Shown in pieces: positions 26,738-36,419 of a stretch of DNA of 64,000 nt. Source of the stretch: Dyadobacter sp. 676. GTDB lineage: Bacteria > Bacteroidota > Bacteroidia > Cytophagales > Spirosomataceae. The stretch is from NCBI RefSeq assembly GCF_040448675.1, contig NZ_CP159289.1, forward strand, positions 4,075,001-4,139,000. Reading direction: 5' to 3'. Both the position numbers and the translations under genes were made by a program. The notes beneath the pieces were generated by a model, which did no database searches, was not told the DNA's origin, and saw only the letters and a list, made by a program, of their open reading frames with translations. The number at the start of each line of letters is the position of its first letter. The first letter of the stretch is position 1.

Positions 26738-28129
26738 ATGAACGAAAAACAACAAACCATTTCTAAGTCTGTATCCGTAACTGGAGTGGGTTTACATACC
26801 GGTGTTGTGGCCACAATGACATTTGTGCCGGCACCAGCCAACCACGGGTACAAGTTTCAGCGTATTGATTTACCCGACCAGCCGATCGTCGATGCGGATG
26901 TCGACAATGTAGTGGACCTTTCGCGGGGTACCACCATTGAGCAGAACGGTGCGCGAATCCATACGGTTGAGCACACACTGGCAGCATTGGTAGGCTTGCA
27001 GATCGATAACGTACTGATCCAGCTCGACGGCCCCGAACCTCCCATCATGGATGGCAGCTCGATCAAATTCGTGGATGCGCTGCTCGACGCGGGCATCGAA
27101 GAACAGAATGCATACCGCAACTATTTCGAAGTTCCGGAATACGTACATTATAAAAACAAGGAAAAGGATACCGAGCTGGTAGCGCTTCCGCTTTCGGATT
27201 ATCGTCTTACGGTGATGGTCGATTATAATTCGACCGTTATCAGCAGCCAGCATGCTTCCCTGAACGATATCACGCTTTTCAAGGAGGATATTGCCGCTTG
27301 CCGGACATTCGTGTTCCTGCACGAACTCGAAGCGCTTTATAAACAAAACCTTATCAAGGGCGGCGACCTCACCAACGCCATCGTGATCGTGGACCGCGAG
27401 GTGCAGGATGGCGAGCTCGACCACCTTTCGCAACTGTTGAACAAACCGAAGGTGAGCGTCAACAAGTCGAAAGGTATTCTGAACAATGTCGAGCTGCATT
27501 ACCCGAATGAGATGGCGCGGCATAAACTGCTCGACCTGATCGGCGACCTAGCGCTGGTAGGCCGGCCCATTAAGGCGCAGATTCTCGCCGCGCGCCCGGG
27601 ACACGCAGCGAATGTGGCTCTGGCTAAAAAAATCAAAAAACTGATTAAATCTGGCAAAGGAGATATTCCGCAATACGACCCGAATAAGGCACCTGTTTTC
27701 GATATCAACCAGATTGGCCAGTTGCTTGCGCACCGCTACCCGTTCCAGATGATCGACAAGATCATCGCACTGGACGAAAACAGCGTGGTAGGTGTAAAGA
27801 ATGTGACGATCAACGAACAGTTTTTTCTCGGACACTTCCCTGGTAATCCGGTCATGCCGGGCGTTTTGCAACTGGAAGCGATGGCGCAGACAGGCGGTAT
27901 CCTGGTACTTTCCAGCGTGCCCGATCCGGACAATTACTGGCCATACCTCATCGGGATCGATGCATGCCGTTTCCGACGCAATGTTTTTCCCGGCGATACA
28001 GTTATTTTTAAATGTGAATTCACATCCCCGATGAAAAGAGGGATCGTCAAAATGAGTGGCCGGGGATATGTAGCCGGACAACTGGTATGTGAAGCGGATA
28101 TGATAGCAAGCCTGGTAAAGAAAAAATGA
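26738..28129 (+). CDS. lpxC/fabZ: LpxC-FabZ bifunctional enzyme
   Basis: The 463-residue fusion has an LpxC deacetylase half (about 1-310), with HTVEHTLAALVGLQ and HKLLDLIGDLAL supplying zinc-site and catalytic residues. The FabZ dehydratase half (about 325-463) has HRYPFQMIDKI and FLGHFPGNPVMPGVL. LpxC performs the committed step of lipid A synthesis, and FabZ makes unsaturated acyl-ACP for fatty acid elongation. Fusing the two is normal in Bacteroidota and probably balances lipid A with phospholipid supply. The start at 26738 (MNEKQQTISKSVSVTG) suits the family better than 26684. The stop overlaps the lpxA start (ATGA). Confidence 0.96.
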   Translation: MNEKQQTISKSVSVTGVGLHTGVVATMTFVPAPANHGYKFQRIDLPDQPIVDADVDNVVDLSRGTTIEQNGARIHTVEHTLAALVGLQIDNVLIQLDGPEPPIMDGSSIKFVDALLDAGIEEQNAYRNYFEVPEYVHYKNKEKDTELVALPLSDYRLTVMVDYNSTVISSQHASLNDITLFKEDIAACRTFVFLHELEALYKQNLIKGGDLTNAIVIVDREVQDGELDHLSQLLNKPKVSVNKSKGILNNVELHYPNEMARHKLLDLIGDLALVGRPIKAQILAARPGHAANVALAKKIKKLIKSGKGDIPQYDPNKAPVFDINQIGQLLAHRYPFQMIDKIIALDENSVVGVKNVTINEQFFLGHFPGNPVMPGVLQLEAMAQTGGILVLSSVPDPDNYWPYLIGIDACRFRRNVFPGDTVIFKCEFTSPMKRGIVKMSGRGYVAGQLVCEADMIASLVKKK

Positions 28130-28938
28130 CTCAATCATTAGCATATATCCATCCTGACGCCAAGATCGCTCAGAATGTGTCCATTGAACCTTTCGCGATG
28201 ATCCATGCTGATGTTGAGATCGGCGAAGGCTCGTGGATCGGTTCGCACGCGGTAATCAATTCAGGAGCGAGGATCGGTAAAAACTGTAAAATCTACCCGG
28301 GCGCGGTCATTTCCGCGACACCGCAGGATTTGAAATACAACAATGAATACACGCTCACGGTAATCGGCGATAATACCACCGTCCGCGAATATGCGACGAT
28401 CAGCCGCGGTACCGAAGAGCATTGGAAAACCGTAGTAGGTTCCGACTGCCTGATCATGGCTTACGCGCACGTAGCGCACGATTGCCGGGTCGGGAACAAT
28501 GTAATCATAGGCAATAATGTGCAGATGGCAGGCCATGTCCACGTAGGCGACTGGGCGATCGTGAGCGCGTTGAGCGCGGTACACCAGTTTGTGAAGATCG
28601 GCATTCATGCTTTCGTATCGGGCGCTTCGCTGGTGCGGAAGGATGTTCCTCCATTTACAAAAGCTGCGCGGGAGCCTATTTCCTACGTGGGTATTAATTC
28701 GGTCGGCCTGCGGAGAAGAGGTTTTACCAACGAGCAAATTATCGATATTCAGAACATCTACCGGTACGTGTATATGAAGGGCTTTAACAATGCGGAGGCA
28801 CTTCAGAAGATCGAGCTGGAAATGGCGCCTTCGGACGAACGCGATGAAATTATCAATTTTATCCGCAACTCGGAAAGAGGTATTATGAAAAGTCCTTTTC
28901 AGACGACGGGAGCCAGCGAGACTGAAGCTCAATCCTGA
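28126..28938 (+). CDS. lpxA: Acyl-ACP--UDP-GlcNAc O-acyltransferase LpxA
   Basis: The 270-residue protein is a left-handed beta-helix acyltransferase (GEGSWIGSHAVINSGARIG, and NVQMAGHVHVGDWAIV with the catalytic His region) with a helical C-terminus typical of LpxA. It catalyses the first step of lipid A synthesis. It overlaps the end of lpxC-fabZ by four bases and ends the operon, followed by a terminator shared with the convergent MOSC gene. The length is normal. Confidence 0.96.
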   Translation: MTQSLAYIHPDAKIAQNVSIEPFAMIHADVEIGEGSWIGSHAVINSGARIGKNCKIYPGAVISATPQDLKYNNEYTLTVIGDNTTVREYATISRGTEEHWKTVVGSDCLIMAYAHVAHDCRVGNNVIIGNNVQMAGHVHVGDWAIVSALSAVHQFVKIGIHAFVSGASLVRKDVPPFTKAAREPISYVGINSVGLRRRGFTNEQIIDIQNIYRYVYMKGFNNAEALQKIELEMAPSDERDEIINFIRNSERGIMKSPFQTTGASETEAQS

Positions 28939-28977
28939 CAAAGCCATTCATTTCCATCATAAAATTTGCAGCATTGC

Positions 28978-29006
28978 CCGGGGGGGTGTCACCTCCCGGT
29001 TTTTTT
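28978..29006. terminator. Terminator after lpxA
   Basis: An 8-bp stem, CCGGGGGG (28978-28985) with CCTCCCGG (28992-28999) and one G-T wobble, closes a 6-base loop. It is followed by seven T. It separates lpxA from the convergent MOSC gene, whose stop codon lies in the T-run. Confidence 0.75.
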
Positions 29007-29808
29007 ATTCCTGAACTGTGAGCTGGTCACCGATTTTGATCTCTCCCGAATCCCGGGCCGTCACGTTTTGTCCGAATAATATCTTGTTGCCGTTCTTCCG
29101 GTAGCCGGCCAGGGTTTTCAATGGCTCCGGGCCCTTTTCACCGGTAGCAGGGTCAATAGTGGTCAATACGCAGCGTGCGCAAGGTTTCACTACTTCGAAA
29201 CGCAGGTTGCCTATGGTAACGTGCTTCCATTGGTCTTCGGCAAACGGTTCGGTACCGCTAATGACGAAATTGGGGCGGAAACGCCGCATTTCGATCGGCT
29301 CGGCGAGGCGGCCGTTCAAATCGTCCAGCGAAGCCTGGGAAATGACGAGGTAAGGGAAGCCATCGGCAAAGCTTACATTCTCGTGATGCCGTGCATACCG
29401 CGGATCGGCCTTTCTTTCGGTTGAATCGGGCATCATTACGAGCCGAAGGTCGAGCCCGAGCTGCCTGCTGAGCCATACATCTGCATCTGCCGAGACGGTG
29501 ACGGCTTCGACCGTGTCATCCCAGACGCGGACCGTAACCGGAAATGCCGTTACCGGTCGGTAAGGGACAAGTACGAAATCCGACGGATCGGTGCGAAGGG
29601 ATATTTTCAATCCTTTGTCCAGCAATGCCACGTCTATCAGCGCCATTTCAGGGTAGGCGCGCTGGGTGATAAACACGTTGTTTTCGTCGACGATCATCCA
29701 CCGGCGGTCGTGTCGCAAACCTCTCTCCTCGACTGTTGCGTTGCTGAGCCGGATTCCGCCGAGTGATTTGACAGGATAAATCCATATTTCGGATAAAGTC
29801 ATGGCCAT
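29005..29808 (-). CDS. MOSC-domain protein
   Basis: The 267-residue protein has an N-terminal MOSC_N beta-barrel region (EIWIYPVKSLGGIRL) and a C-terminal MOSC domain. The latter has RFRPNFVISGTEPFAEDQW, the conserved Cys segment CARCVLTTIDPATG, and PLKTLAGYRK. It is related to the YcbX / mARC and molybdenum cofactor sulfurase C-terminal proteins, which handle molybdenum cofactor in reduction of N-hydroxylated compounds. No ferredoxin domain follows. It lies 13 bases downstream of tsaD on the same strand and is probably cotranscribed, which need not mean a shared function. Confidence 0.88.
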   Translation of the reverse strand: MAMTLSEIWIYPVKSLGGIRLSNATVEERGLRHDRRWMIVDENNVFITQRAYPEMALIDVALLDKGLKISLRTDPSDFVLVPYRPVTAFPVTVRVWDDTVEAVTVSADADVWLSRQLGLDLRLVMMPDSTERKADPRYARHHENVSFADGFPYLVISQASLDDLNGRLAEPIEMRRFRPNFVISGTEPFAEDQWKHVTIGNLRFEVVKPCARCVLTTIDPATGEKGPEPLKTLAGYRKNGNKILFGQNVTARDSGEIKIGDQLTVQE

Positions 29809-29821
29809 GATTTTACTGTTA

Positions 29822-30820
29822 TTAAAATTCCATCCTGGCGAGCGGGCTTACCGTTTGGTCGGTGAACTCGCCGGCGATGAACTTGTAATGTGCGGCAATG
29901 GCGATCATAGCCGCATTGTCGGTGCAATATTCAAAAGCAGGAATATATACGCGCCAGCCCAGTTGGTCGCCCAATTCTTTCAGGGATGCCCGTAACCCGG
30001 AGTTCGCCGACACCCCTCCGGCGATCGCGATTTCCTTGATGCCGGTTTCGCGGGCCGCCTTTTTCAGCTTTTTCAGGAGGATGTCGATCAGTGTAAATTG
30101 AATGCTCGCACAAATGTCGGCGATGTTTTCCCGTATAAAATCCGGGTTCTCCCGGACCTGTTTTTGAAGAAAATACAAAAATGAAGTCTTGATGCCACTG
30201 AATGAAAAATCCAGTCCGGGCATTTCCGGCAAAGGAAAGGGGTAGGCCAGCGGATTTCCCTGTGCGGCGTATTTGTCGATCAGCGGACCGCCCGGATAAG
30301 GCAGGTCGAGCAGCTTGGCGGTTTTGTCAAATGCTTCGCCGACAGCGTCGTCACGGGTTTCGCCGATGATTTCCATGTGCAACGGACCGGTCACTTTCAC
30401 GATCTGCGTATGTCCCCCGCTCACGGTGAGGCACAGGAACGGGAAAGCAGGTTTCGGGTCGTCGATGAAATGTGCCAGCACGTGCGCCTGCATATGGTTA
30501 ACCCCGATCAACGGGACGCCCAGGCCGAGCGCCATCGATTTCGCGAAGGAAGTGCCCACAAGCAACGCCCCCAGCAAGCCCGGTCCCTTCGTAAAAGCAA
30601 TGGCATTCAGGTCTTTTTTTGCTATTTTTGCGTCATTCAATGCTTTGTCCACCACGGGCAGGATATGCTGCTGATGGGCCCGTGAAGCGAGTTCGGGCAC
30701 GACCCCCCCATACTGCGTGTGGATGAGTTGCGTGGCAACAACATTGGAGCGGATATTCCCGTTTGTAATTACAGCTGCGGAGGTTTCGTCGCACGACGAT
30801 TCAATGGCGAGGATATTCAT
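29822..30820 (-). CDS. tsaD: tRNA threonylcarbamoyladenosine synthase subunit TsaD
   Basis: The 332-residue protein starts MNILAIESSCDETSAAV and carries the metal-binding HMQAHVLAHF motif and GGVSANSGLR, all typical of TsaD (Kae1/YgjD). It transfers the threonylcarbamoyl group to A37 of tRNAs that read ANN codons. A TAATTTTG box lies just upstream on the minus strand (30838-30845), downstream of an in-frame ATG at 30856, so 30820 is the better start. It diverges from tamB. Confidence 0.96.
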   Translation of the reverse strand: MNILAIESSCDETSAAVITNGNIRSNVVATQLIHTQYGGVVPELASRAHQQHILPVVDKALNDAKIAKKDLNAIAFTKGPGLLGALLVGTSFAKSMALGLGVPLIGVNHMQAHVLAHFIDDPKPAFPFLCLTVSGGHTQIVKVTGPLHMEIIGETRDDAVGEAFDKTAKLLDLPYPGGPLIDKYAAQGNPLAYPFPLPEMPGLDFSFSGIKTSFLYFLQKQVRENPDFIRENIADICASIQFTLIDILLKKLKKAARETGIKEIAIAGGVSANSGLRASLKELGDQLGWRVYIPAFEYCTDNAAMIAIAAHYKFIAGEFTDQTVSPLARMEF

Positions 30821-30837
30821 ACGGTGGCAAATATTCG

Positions 30838-30845
30838 CAAAATTA
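30838..30845 (-). promoter_or_regulatory. TAnnTTTG box upstream of tsaD
   Basis: On the minus strand TAATTTTG lies 18 bases before the tsaD ATG. Transcription would start close to that ATG. No matching TTG is seen at the usual distance. Confidence 0.35.
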
Positions 30846-30889
30846 AGCATTAACAATAAGATAAGCAGTATCCCGCTGCGAAGCTGTAT

Positions 30890-33800
30890 ATGTTAAAATT
30901 CCTGAAGGCGCTGGGTAATGGTCTGATCGTGGTTATCATCCTCGTGCTGCTGGCGCTTGGGATTGCTACCACCGCATTGCAGCTGCCTTCGGTACAAACC
31001 TGGGCCGTCAGGCATGTGACTGCCAACATTTCCGGTAAACTCGGATATCCCATCGCCATCGGAAAAGTCAATATCAAATGGTTCGACGTCGTTTCGCTCG
31101 AAGGCGTTTCGGTAAAAGACACCTCGGGTGCGGATATGATCGACGTCGGCCGTATCGATGTAAACCTCAATTTGAATAATATCATCCGCGATTCCGCCCG
31201 CGAAATTTTTCTCGACGAGGTCAATGTATTTCAGCCTAATGTGCATCTGGTAATCGTGCCCGAATCCGGCGATCTCAATATCGACGGGTTCATCGCCCGT
31301 ATCAACGAGCTGACGGCGCCTGCTGTACCGAGGCCGCCCGATGCTCCTGAAAACAATACGCCTTTCATCATAGGCAAAGCCAAGGTGATCGACGGGACTT
31401 TCGGTTACGACGACCCCCGCCAGCCGCGCGACAGGGGCGTGAGGGTGTTCGACTATTCCCATTTCAGTCTGCGTCACCTATACGGCGAGCTCAACGACTT
31501 CCTCGTTCAGGGCGATACGATTTCTTTTCGTGCCAGGAACCTGAAAACCGTCGATAAGCAAACGGGCCTGGAAATGCACGATCTCGACACCCGTTTTCTT
31601 TTCTGCCAGAAAAAAATGGAGTTCAGGGAACTCGACGCGCACATCGGGAACTCGCATTTGAAAGACGAGGTCACATTCTACTATAACCGGTCGGGCGAGC
31701 TGGGCGATTTTAACCACAAAATCCGCATGAAAGGCCACCTGGTAGGCAGTCGTGTGGATTCGCGGGACCTTGGACTGTTTTCGAGCTATATCGATGGGTT
31801 GAATGAAACCTGGCTGATTTCGGGCGACTTTAATGGAAAGGTCGACGATTTCGTAGTGTCCAATACCGATTTGCATTTCGGGAAAAACAGCCGTCTGATC
31901 GGCGATATCGGATTTAGAGGCTTGCCCACCATCGAAGGCGTGCAGATGGACATCCGGTTGTCGGTTTCGAGGATCGACCCGGCCGATCTGGTTCAGTACT
32001 ACCCGGAATGGGGCATGCATCCTGACTTGCAAAAATTTGGCTACACACTGCTGGACGGCACTTTCAAAGGTACGCTGGAAGATTTCGCGGTGAATGCATC
32101 GGCGTCGTCGGAACTGGGCGAGTTGTCGGGGGACCTGGTGTTTCATATTGCCGACGCCCAAACGACGACCTATTCGGGAGAAGTGAAAACGGCCGCATTT
32201 AATCTGGGGACCTTGCTGGAAGACGAGGATAACTGGCAGGAGCTCGATTTTGAAGGGAAAGTATACGGGAAGGGACTGGAGCTTTCACTGGCTTCGGCGG
32301 ATATGAATGCAACCGTCCACAGGATCGGTTTCCGGAACTACGATTACAAAAACATCCGGCTCAAAGGAAATTTACAAAACCAGTATTTCAACGGACTGGT
32401 AAGCGCGCGCGACAGCAACCTGATGGTGAGCCTGGACGGCGAATTTGACCTCTCCGGGCAGCAGAACAAGTTCGATGTCAAGGGATTGGTGGAAAAGGCG
32501 AATCTGAAAGAGCTCGGTTTCAGCCGGGACCCGATCACTCTCCGCACGCAATTGAATGTCAACGTTTCGGGGAATACCGTGGATGAACTGGTCGGCGATG
32601 CCAGGTTGCTGGAAACCTACCTGGTAATGACCCACAAGGAGCGGAATCTGGTAATCGATACGCTGGTTTTTTCATCGAGAAACCAGGCAGGAAAGCGGGA
32701 ATTGCAACTGGACAGCGAGTTTCTGACGGCCCGGGTCGAGGGCAATTTTCTACCTACGCAGGCGTGGAAAGACGTAAGTCAGGTGCTGGAAGAGTATAAG
32801 CTTTATTTCTTTGAAAATGAGGCAACTCGAGATGATTATTATGCCAGTAAGCCTTTAAAGCTCCTGCGAAGCAGGTATCAGATCGACTATGCGGTGCAAA
32901 CCCATAACCTCTCGCGTTTTCTGGCCTTTCTCAGCCCGGAAATTTACATCTCGCGCGGGGCTAAGGCGGAGGGCACCTTCAAAATGGATAACACGGCGGT
33001 TCTTACCTTCAACGCGGTATCCGATACGGTGAGCTATGGGAAAAACCAGTTTATAAAAGCAGAGGTGGATGTGACTACTTCCAAATTCGTCAACAGCGCC
33101 GAGGTACTCGCGTCCATTCTCGTTATTTCCGACAAGCAGCAAATCAGTAAAATGGTTCCGACCGAGAAAATGGAACTCGAAGGCACCTGGGATACGGATC
33201 ATATCGATTTCAATGGCGCAATCCATCAGGTGAAAAGCAACAATCGAGCGAACCTGGCAGGCGAGATACGCTTTTTGGCTGCCGGTCTCGACATCGGTTT
33301 TAAAAATTCCAAACTTTATCTGCTCGATGAAGAATGGAATGTCCCGTCCGAAAGCCTGATCTCGATCGTCGGAAACGATATTACGATGTCAAACCTCGGC
33401 CTGGTGAGCGGCAAACAACGCATTTTCCTGAGCGGTACCGCTTCTGAAGATCCGGAAAAAAGCCTTTTGCTGGATATCAAGAACTTCAAACTAGCCAGTT
33501 TAAACCCGGTTTTCAATACCAGACTTTCAGGGATCATGGACGGCGCGGCGAAGGTGAAGGATATTTATAACAGCGTTGTGCTCGATGCCAATTTCGCTAT
33601 CGAGGGGCTTGGTTACGGGCAATATGAATTCGGGAATCTCTCGGGGACCGGCGATTGGGACCAGACCACGAGCGAGCTGCAAATCGATGCACAGCTTAAC
33701 AAGAATGCACGGCGCGTTTTCAACCTAACCGGATCGTACCGTCCCAAGCTGGAAACCAATACGCTGAATCTGAAAGCGATCTTCAACCAGGCCGATTTCA

Positions 33801-34393
33801 AAGCGATTGAACCATTTGCCGAGGGACTGGTGTCGGATATTAGTGGAACCGCGCAGGGGACCGTGTCGATCAAGGGCGTGGTAGATGCCCCGGTGCTGGA
33901 AGGTTCCTTGATGGTGGACAAGGGACGGATGAAGTTCGATTATCTGCAATCTGTATTTACATTCAGCGACAAGATCAATTTTTCGGAAAGCGAGATCACG
34001 GTTAACAACATTCTCGTAACCGATGCCGACGGCAATACCGCAACGCTGCGTGGCGGGGTTTTTCACGACGGTTTCAAATACTTTTCGCTCGGGTTCAATG
34101 CGGATCTCCGCAATTTCAAAATATTGAATACCAATGCGAAGGACAACGATATCTTTTACGGAACGGCCTATGTGACCGGTCCAGTGGCTGTTTACGGGCC
34201 GATCGACAACCTGAATATCGAGGCCAATGTCAGCAGTAATAAAGGTACCAGGATATATATTCCGCTGGATGGCGCAACCGAAGTCGCAACGCAGGACTAC
34301 ATTCAGTTTGTGAGTAAAATGGTGGCTGCGGACAGCACGAACGGTACACCGGTTGACTCGATTGCGAGGAGCCAGATAGCCGGGGGGGATTAA
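30890..34393 (+). CDS. tamB: TamB-like translocation/assembly protein, first part (frameshifted)
   Basis: This is the N-terminal 1167 residues of a TamB-family protein. An N-terminal membrane helix (GLIVVIILVLLALGIATTAL) is followed by many beta-rich repeats (AsmA/TamB-like groove). TamB works with an Omp85 partner, or transports lipids, between inner and outer membrane. The frame ends in TAA at 34393 just after a run of seven G (34382-34388). With six G it would read on (AGGIKMDFNFNLTPDA) into the next frame, giving a normal-length protein of about 1530 residues. The break is therefore a true disruption, a phase-variable switch or a sequencing error. Confidence 0.85.
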   Translation: MLKFLKALGNGLIVVIILVLLALGIATTALQLPSVQTWAVRHVTANISGKLGYPIAIGKVNIKWFDVVSLEGVSVKDTSGADMIDVGRIDVNLNLNNIIRDSAREIFLDEVNVFQPNVHLVIVPESGDLNIDGFIARINELTAPAVPRPPDAPENNTPFIIGKAKVIDGTFGYDDPRQPRDRGVRVFDYSHFSLRHLYGELNDFLVQGDTISFRARNLKTVDKQTGLEMHDLDTRFLFCQKKMEFRELDAHIGNSHLKDEVTFYYNRSGELGDFNHKIRMKGHLVGSRVDSRDLGLFSSYIDGLNETWLISGDFNGKVDDFVVSNTDLHFGKNSRLIGDIGFRGLPTIEGVQMDIRLSVSRIDPADLVQYYPEWGMHPDLQKFGYTLLDGTFKGTLEDFAVNASASSELGELSGDLVFHIADAQTTTYSGEVKTAAFNLGTLLEDEDNWQELDFEGKVYGKGLELSLASADMNATVHRIGFRNYDYKNIRLKGNLQNQYFNGLVSARDSNLMVSLDGEFDLSGQQNKFDVKGLVEKANLKELGFSRDPITLRTQLNVNVSGNTVDELVGDARLLETYLVMTHKERNLVIDTLVFSSRNQAGKRELQLDSEFLTARVEGNFLPTQAWKDVSQVLEEYKLYFFENEATRDDYYASKPLKLLRSRYQIDYAVQTHNLSRFLAFLSPEIYISRGAKAEGTFKMDNTAVLTFNAVSDTVSYGKNQFIKAEVDVTTSKFVNSAEVLASILVISDKQQISKMVPTEKMELEGTWDTDHIDFNGAIHQVKSNNRANLAGEIRFLAAGLDIGFKNSKLYLLDEEWNVPSESLISIVGNDITMSNLGLVSGKQRIFLSGTASEDPEKSLLLDIKNFKLASLNPVFNTRLSGIMDGAAKVKDIYNSVVLDANFAIEGLGYGQYEFGNLSGTGDWDQTTSELQIDAQLNKNARRVFNLTGSYRPKLETNTLNLKAIFNQADFKAIEPFAEGLVSDISGTAQGTVSIKGVVDAPVLEGSLMVDKGRMKFDYLQSVFTFSDKINFSESEITVNNILVTDADGNTATLRGGVFHDGFKYFSLGFNADLRNFKILNTNAKDNDIFYGTAYVTGPVAVYGPIDNLNIEANVSSNKGTRIYIPLDGATEVATQDYIQFVSKMVAADSTNGTPVDSIARSQIAGGD
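34382..34388 (+). repeat. Run of seven G at the tamB frameshift
   Basis: Seven G in a row directly precede the premature TAA (34391-34393). Removing one G joins the two tamB frames. Homopolymer runs like this slip during replication and are also common sequencing errors. Confidence 0.85.
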
Positions 34394-34394
34394 A

Positions 34395-35489
34395 ATGGAT
34401 TTCAATTTTAACCTTACCCCCGATGCGACCTGCGAGATCATCTTCGACCGGCAGACCGGCGACGTCCTGCGCGGTAACGGCAGCGGTCGTCTTAATCTGA
34501 ACATCGATACCCAGGGCGATTTCACGATGGCCGGTACCTACGAGATCGAGAAGGGCGAATATAACTTTACACTTCAGAATGTCATCAACAAGAAATTCAA
34601 TATCAAACCGGGAAGCCGGATCGTATGGTCGGGCGACCCGTACGGTGCGCAGCTGGACGTAAAAGCCGGCTACACGCAAATGGTGTCACTCGCTGGCGTA
34701 TTACCCAATACGAGCAATCTGGGCAACAATAACGGCGACGCGTTGTCGAGGAGATACCCTGTGGAGGTAACCATCGGCCTGTCGGAGCGATTGATGTCGC
34801 CAACGATCCGTTATGACCTTAAAATACTGGATAATCCGTCGCTGAGTGCTTATCGTGGCCAGTTGGAGGCATTTCAGAATAAATTGAAATCCGACGAGCA
34901 GGAATTGAGCCGACAGGTGAGCAGCTTGCTGGTGGTGAACCAGCTTCTGCCGGAAAGCAGCCTGGCGACCGTGGGTAGCCAGAATTTCCTTGGCAGCAGC
35001 ATCAGCGAACTTGTGTCGAACCAGATCAGCCGCTGGGCGTCGGGGATCAATGAGAACCTGGAAGTGGGTGTTTCGGGCTTGTCACTCGACCAGAACGCCT
35101 GGAATAACCTTCAACTCCGGTTCTCGTATCGATTCCTGAACGACCGTTTCCGCGTCACGCGCGACGGGCGGTTTACATCGGGAACGCAGTCGCAAACCGG
35201 TGCTTCCCAATACGATGCCGCGAGTTTGCTGGGCGAATGGACATTGGAATACTGGCTGAACAGCAAAGGGTCGGTACGGGTGAAAGCCTACAACCGGAAC
35301 ATTCAGAACAGCCTGATGTTCAATACCGGCACCTTCACGACGGGTGGTGTGAGCATGCAGTTTACCCACAGCTTCAACCGCTTTACCCGTGCCCCGAAGC
35401 CGGGTGTGAAAATTCCCTTCCTGCCGCCGGACTCGTCGAAGCAGGATACCGTCAGAAAGCTGATCTCCGAAAAAGAATCTACGCGTTAG
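34395..35489 (+). CDS. tamB: TamB-like protein, C-terminal domain (after frameshift)
   Basis: The 364 residues form the conserved TamB C-terminal (DUF490) domain: MDFNFNLTPDATCEIIFD, GSGRLNLNIDTQGDFTMAG and VDVKAGYT-like strands, ending with PPDSSKQDT. It is one frame away from the upstream part. An ATG at 34395 lies one base after the upstream stop, with the G-run as a possible ribosome site, so it could be translated separately by reinitiation. A soluble fragment without the membrane anchor would probably not work alone. Its end overlaps the convergent thioesterase gene by 11 bases. Confidence 0.82.
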   Translation: MDFNFNLTPDATCEIIFDRQTGDVLRGNGSGRLNLNIDTQGDFTMAGTYEIEKGEYNFTLQNVINKKFNIKPGSRIVWSGDPYGAQLDVKAGYTQMVSLAGVLPNTSNLGNNNGDALSRRYPVEVTIGLSERLMSPTIRYDLKILDNPSLSAYRGQLEAFQNKLKSDEQELSRQVSSLLVVNQLLPESSLATVGSQNFLGSSISELVSNQISRWASGINENLEVGVSGLSLDQNAWNNLQLRFSYRFLNDRFRVTRDGRFTSGTQSQTGASQYDAASLLGEWTLEYWLNSKGSVRVKAYNRNIQNSLMFNTGTFTTGGVSMQFTHSFNRFTRAPKPGVKIPFLPPDSSKQDTVRKLISEKESTR

Positions 35490-36006
35490 TCCCCTGAAGC
35501 AATTCCTGCTTGATGGCATGGATGCGGTCGTTGAAATGCAGGTTGGGGAAGTCGAGACCGGGAACGCAAGTAGCGACGAGATAGTCCATCACCTCCTGCG
35601 GATGCGGCACACGTTGTCCCGACGTAATGCTGATATGTTTCGAGGTAGTCCAGAGAACGGTTTTCAGTTCGGTACGCAGGTCGTTGGTCATGAAATACTC
35701 GGTCACCATGGTGTCTTCATTATAATAGATCACACGTGATGTGATGCGTACCCACTCGCTGATGCGCGCCGGGCGTACGTACGCGATCTGGTGCTGGTAC
35801 ACAACCCAGCTTGTCCGCAACTCACGGAACATCGCTTCGAAACTGAAACCATACAATTTGGAAACCTGGTCTTCCCGTACATTGAAGAAGTAATCAAAAT
35901 ATTTGGAGTTGTTCAGGTGCATCAGTGGATCGCAATCCTGGAAACGGATAATGACCCGCGATTCTGCTTCGACGGGCATGTCGGAAAGTTTGGCAGTAAA
36001 CAGCAT
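35479..36006 (-). CDS. Hotdog-fold acyl-CoA thioesterase
   Basis: The 175-residue protein shows the 4HBT/YbgC-type pattern FQDCDPLMHLNNSKYFDYFF (about 22-41), with the catalytic Asp and the HLNN motif, and a single hotdog domain. It probably hydrolyses acyl-CoA thioesters in the cytoplasm. The stop overlaps the end of the tamB region on the other strand. The lipoprotein gene begins upstream on the same strand about 20 bases away, so the two may be cotranscribed. The chain-length preference is unknown. Confidence 0.85.
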   Translation of the reverse strand: MLFTAKLSDMPVEAESRVIIRFQDCDPLMHLNNSKYFDYFFNVREDQVSKLYGFSFEAMFRELRTSWVVYQHQIAYVRPARISEWVRITSRVIYYNEDTMVTEYFMTNDLRTELKTVLWTTSKHISITSGQRVPHPQEVMDYLVATCVPGLDFPNLHFNDRIHAIKQELLQGTNA

Positions 36007-36026
36007 AGTTTGTTTCGTTAGAAGTG

Positions 36027-36419
36027 TTATTCCCCGCGGAACCGTACGGCCAGTCCGCTCAGCATGTAGCCTTCCTTGTTCACGCTTGTGTAGTACTTGT
36101 ATTTGACGTTAATAATGGCGTCGGCACCGATTTTCTGCGCTTTCATCACCAGTTTTGCCGTGAGCAGCTCTTTGGTTTTGGCATCATTTCCACGATACAT
36201 CATCCTTTTGTCGACGGTCTGGTCGGCCGTGAGGGAATCCTCGCTGCTGATCTCCACCACACCTATTTCGGAATAGGGGCGTTCCAGTGGCTGGTTATCG
36301 TACAGCACTTCGATGGGATACTTCGTATTGGATGAAATGGGGATGCCGCTGCCGGCGCAGGCCGATAGTATTATGGCAATGATGGAAAATAGAATCGGGG
36401 CATTATTGATCTTATTCAT
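36027..36419 (-). CDS. Hypothetical lipoprotein (130 aa)
   Basis: Starting at the ATG at 36419 the protein has a lipoprotein signal with a lipobox (IIAIILSAC). The mature part includes YSEIGVVEISSEDSLTADQT and KAQKIGADAIINVKYKYY. That pattern recalls the heavy-metal-binding / YbjQ-like or DUF4156-like lipoproteins, but the match is loose. An ATG at 36491 would put extra residues before the signal. It is probably anchored in the outer membrane facing the periplasm. Function unknown. Confidence 0.65.
   Translation of the reverse strand: MNKINNAPILFSIIAIILSACAGSGIPISSNTKYPIEVLYDNQPLERPYSEIGVVEISSEDSLTADQTVDKRMMYRGNDAKTKELLTAKLVMKAQKIGADAIINVKYKYYTSVNKEGYMLSGLAVRFRGE

Noticed and set aside
28980..28986. 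A run of seven G after lpxA
   Set aside because: It is non-coding and forms part of the terminator stem.
30704..30710. A run of seven C in the tsaD gene, which could look like another frameshift site
   Set aside because: The tsaD frame reads through it normally (QYGGVVPEL), so nothing is broken.
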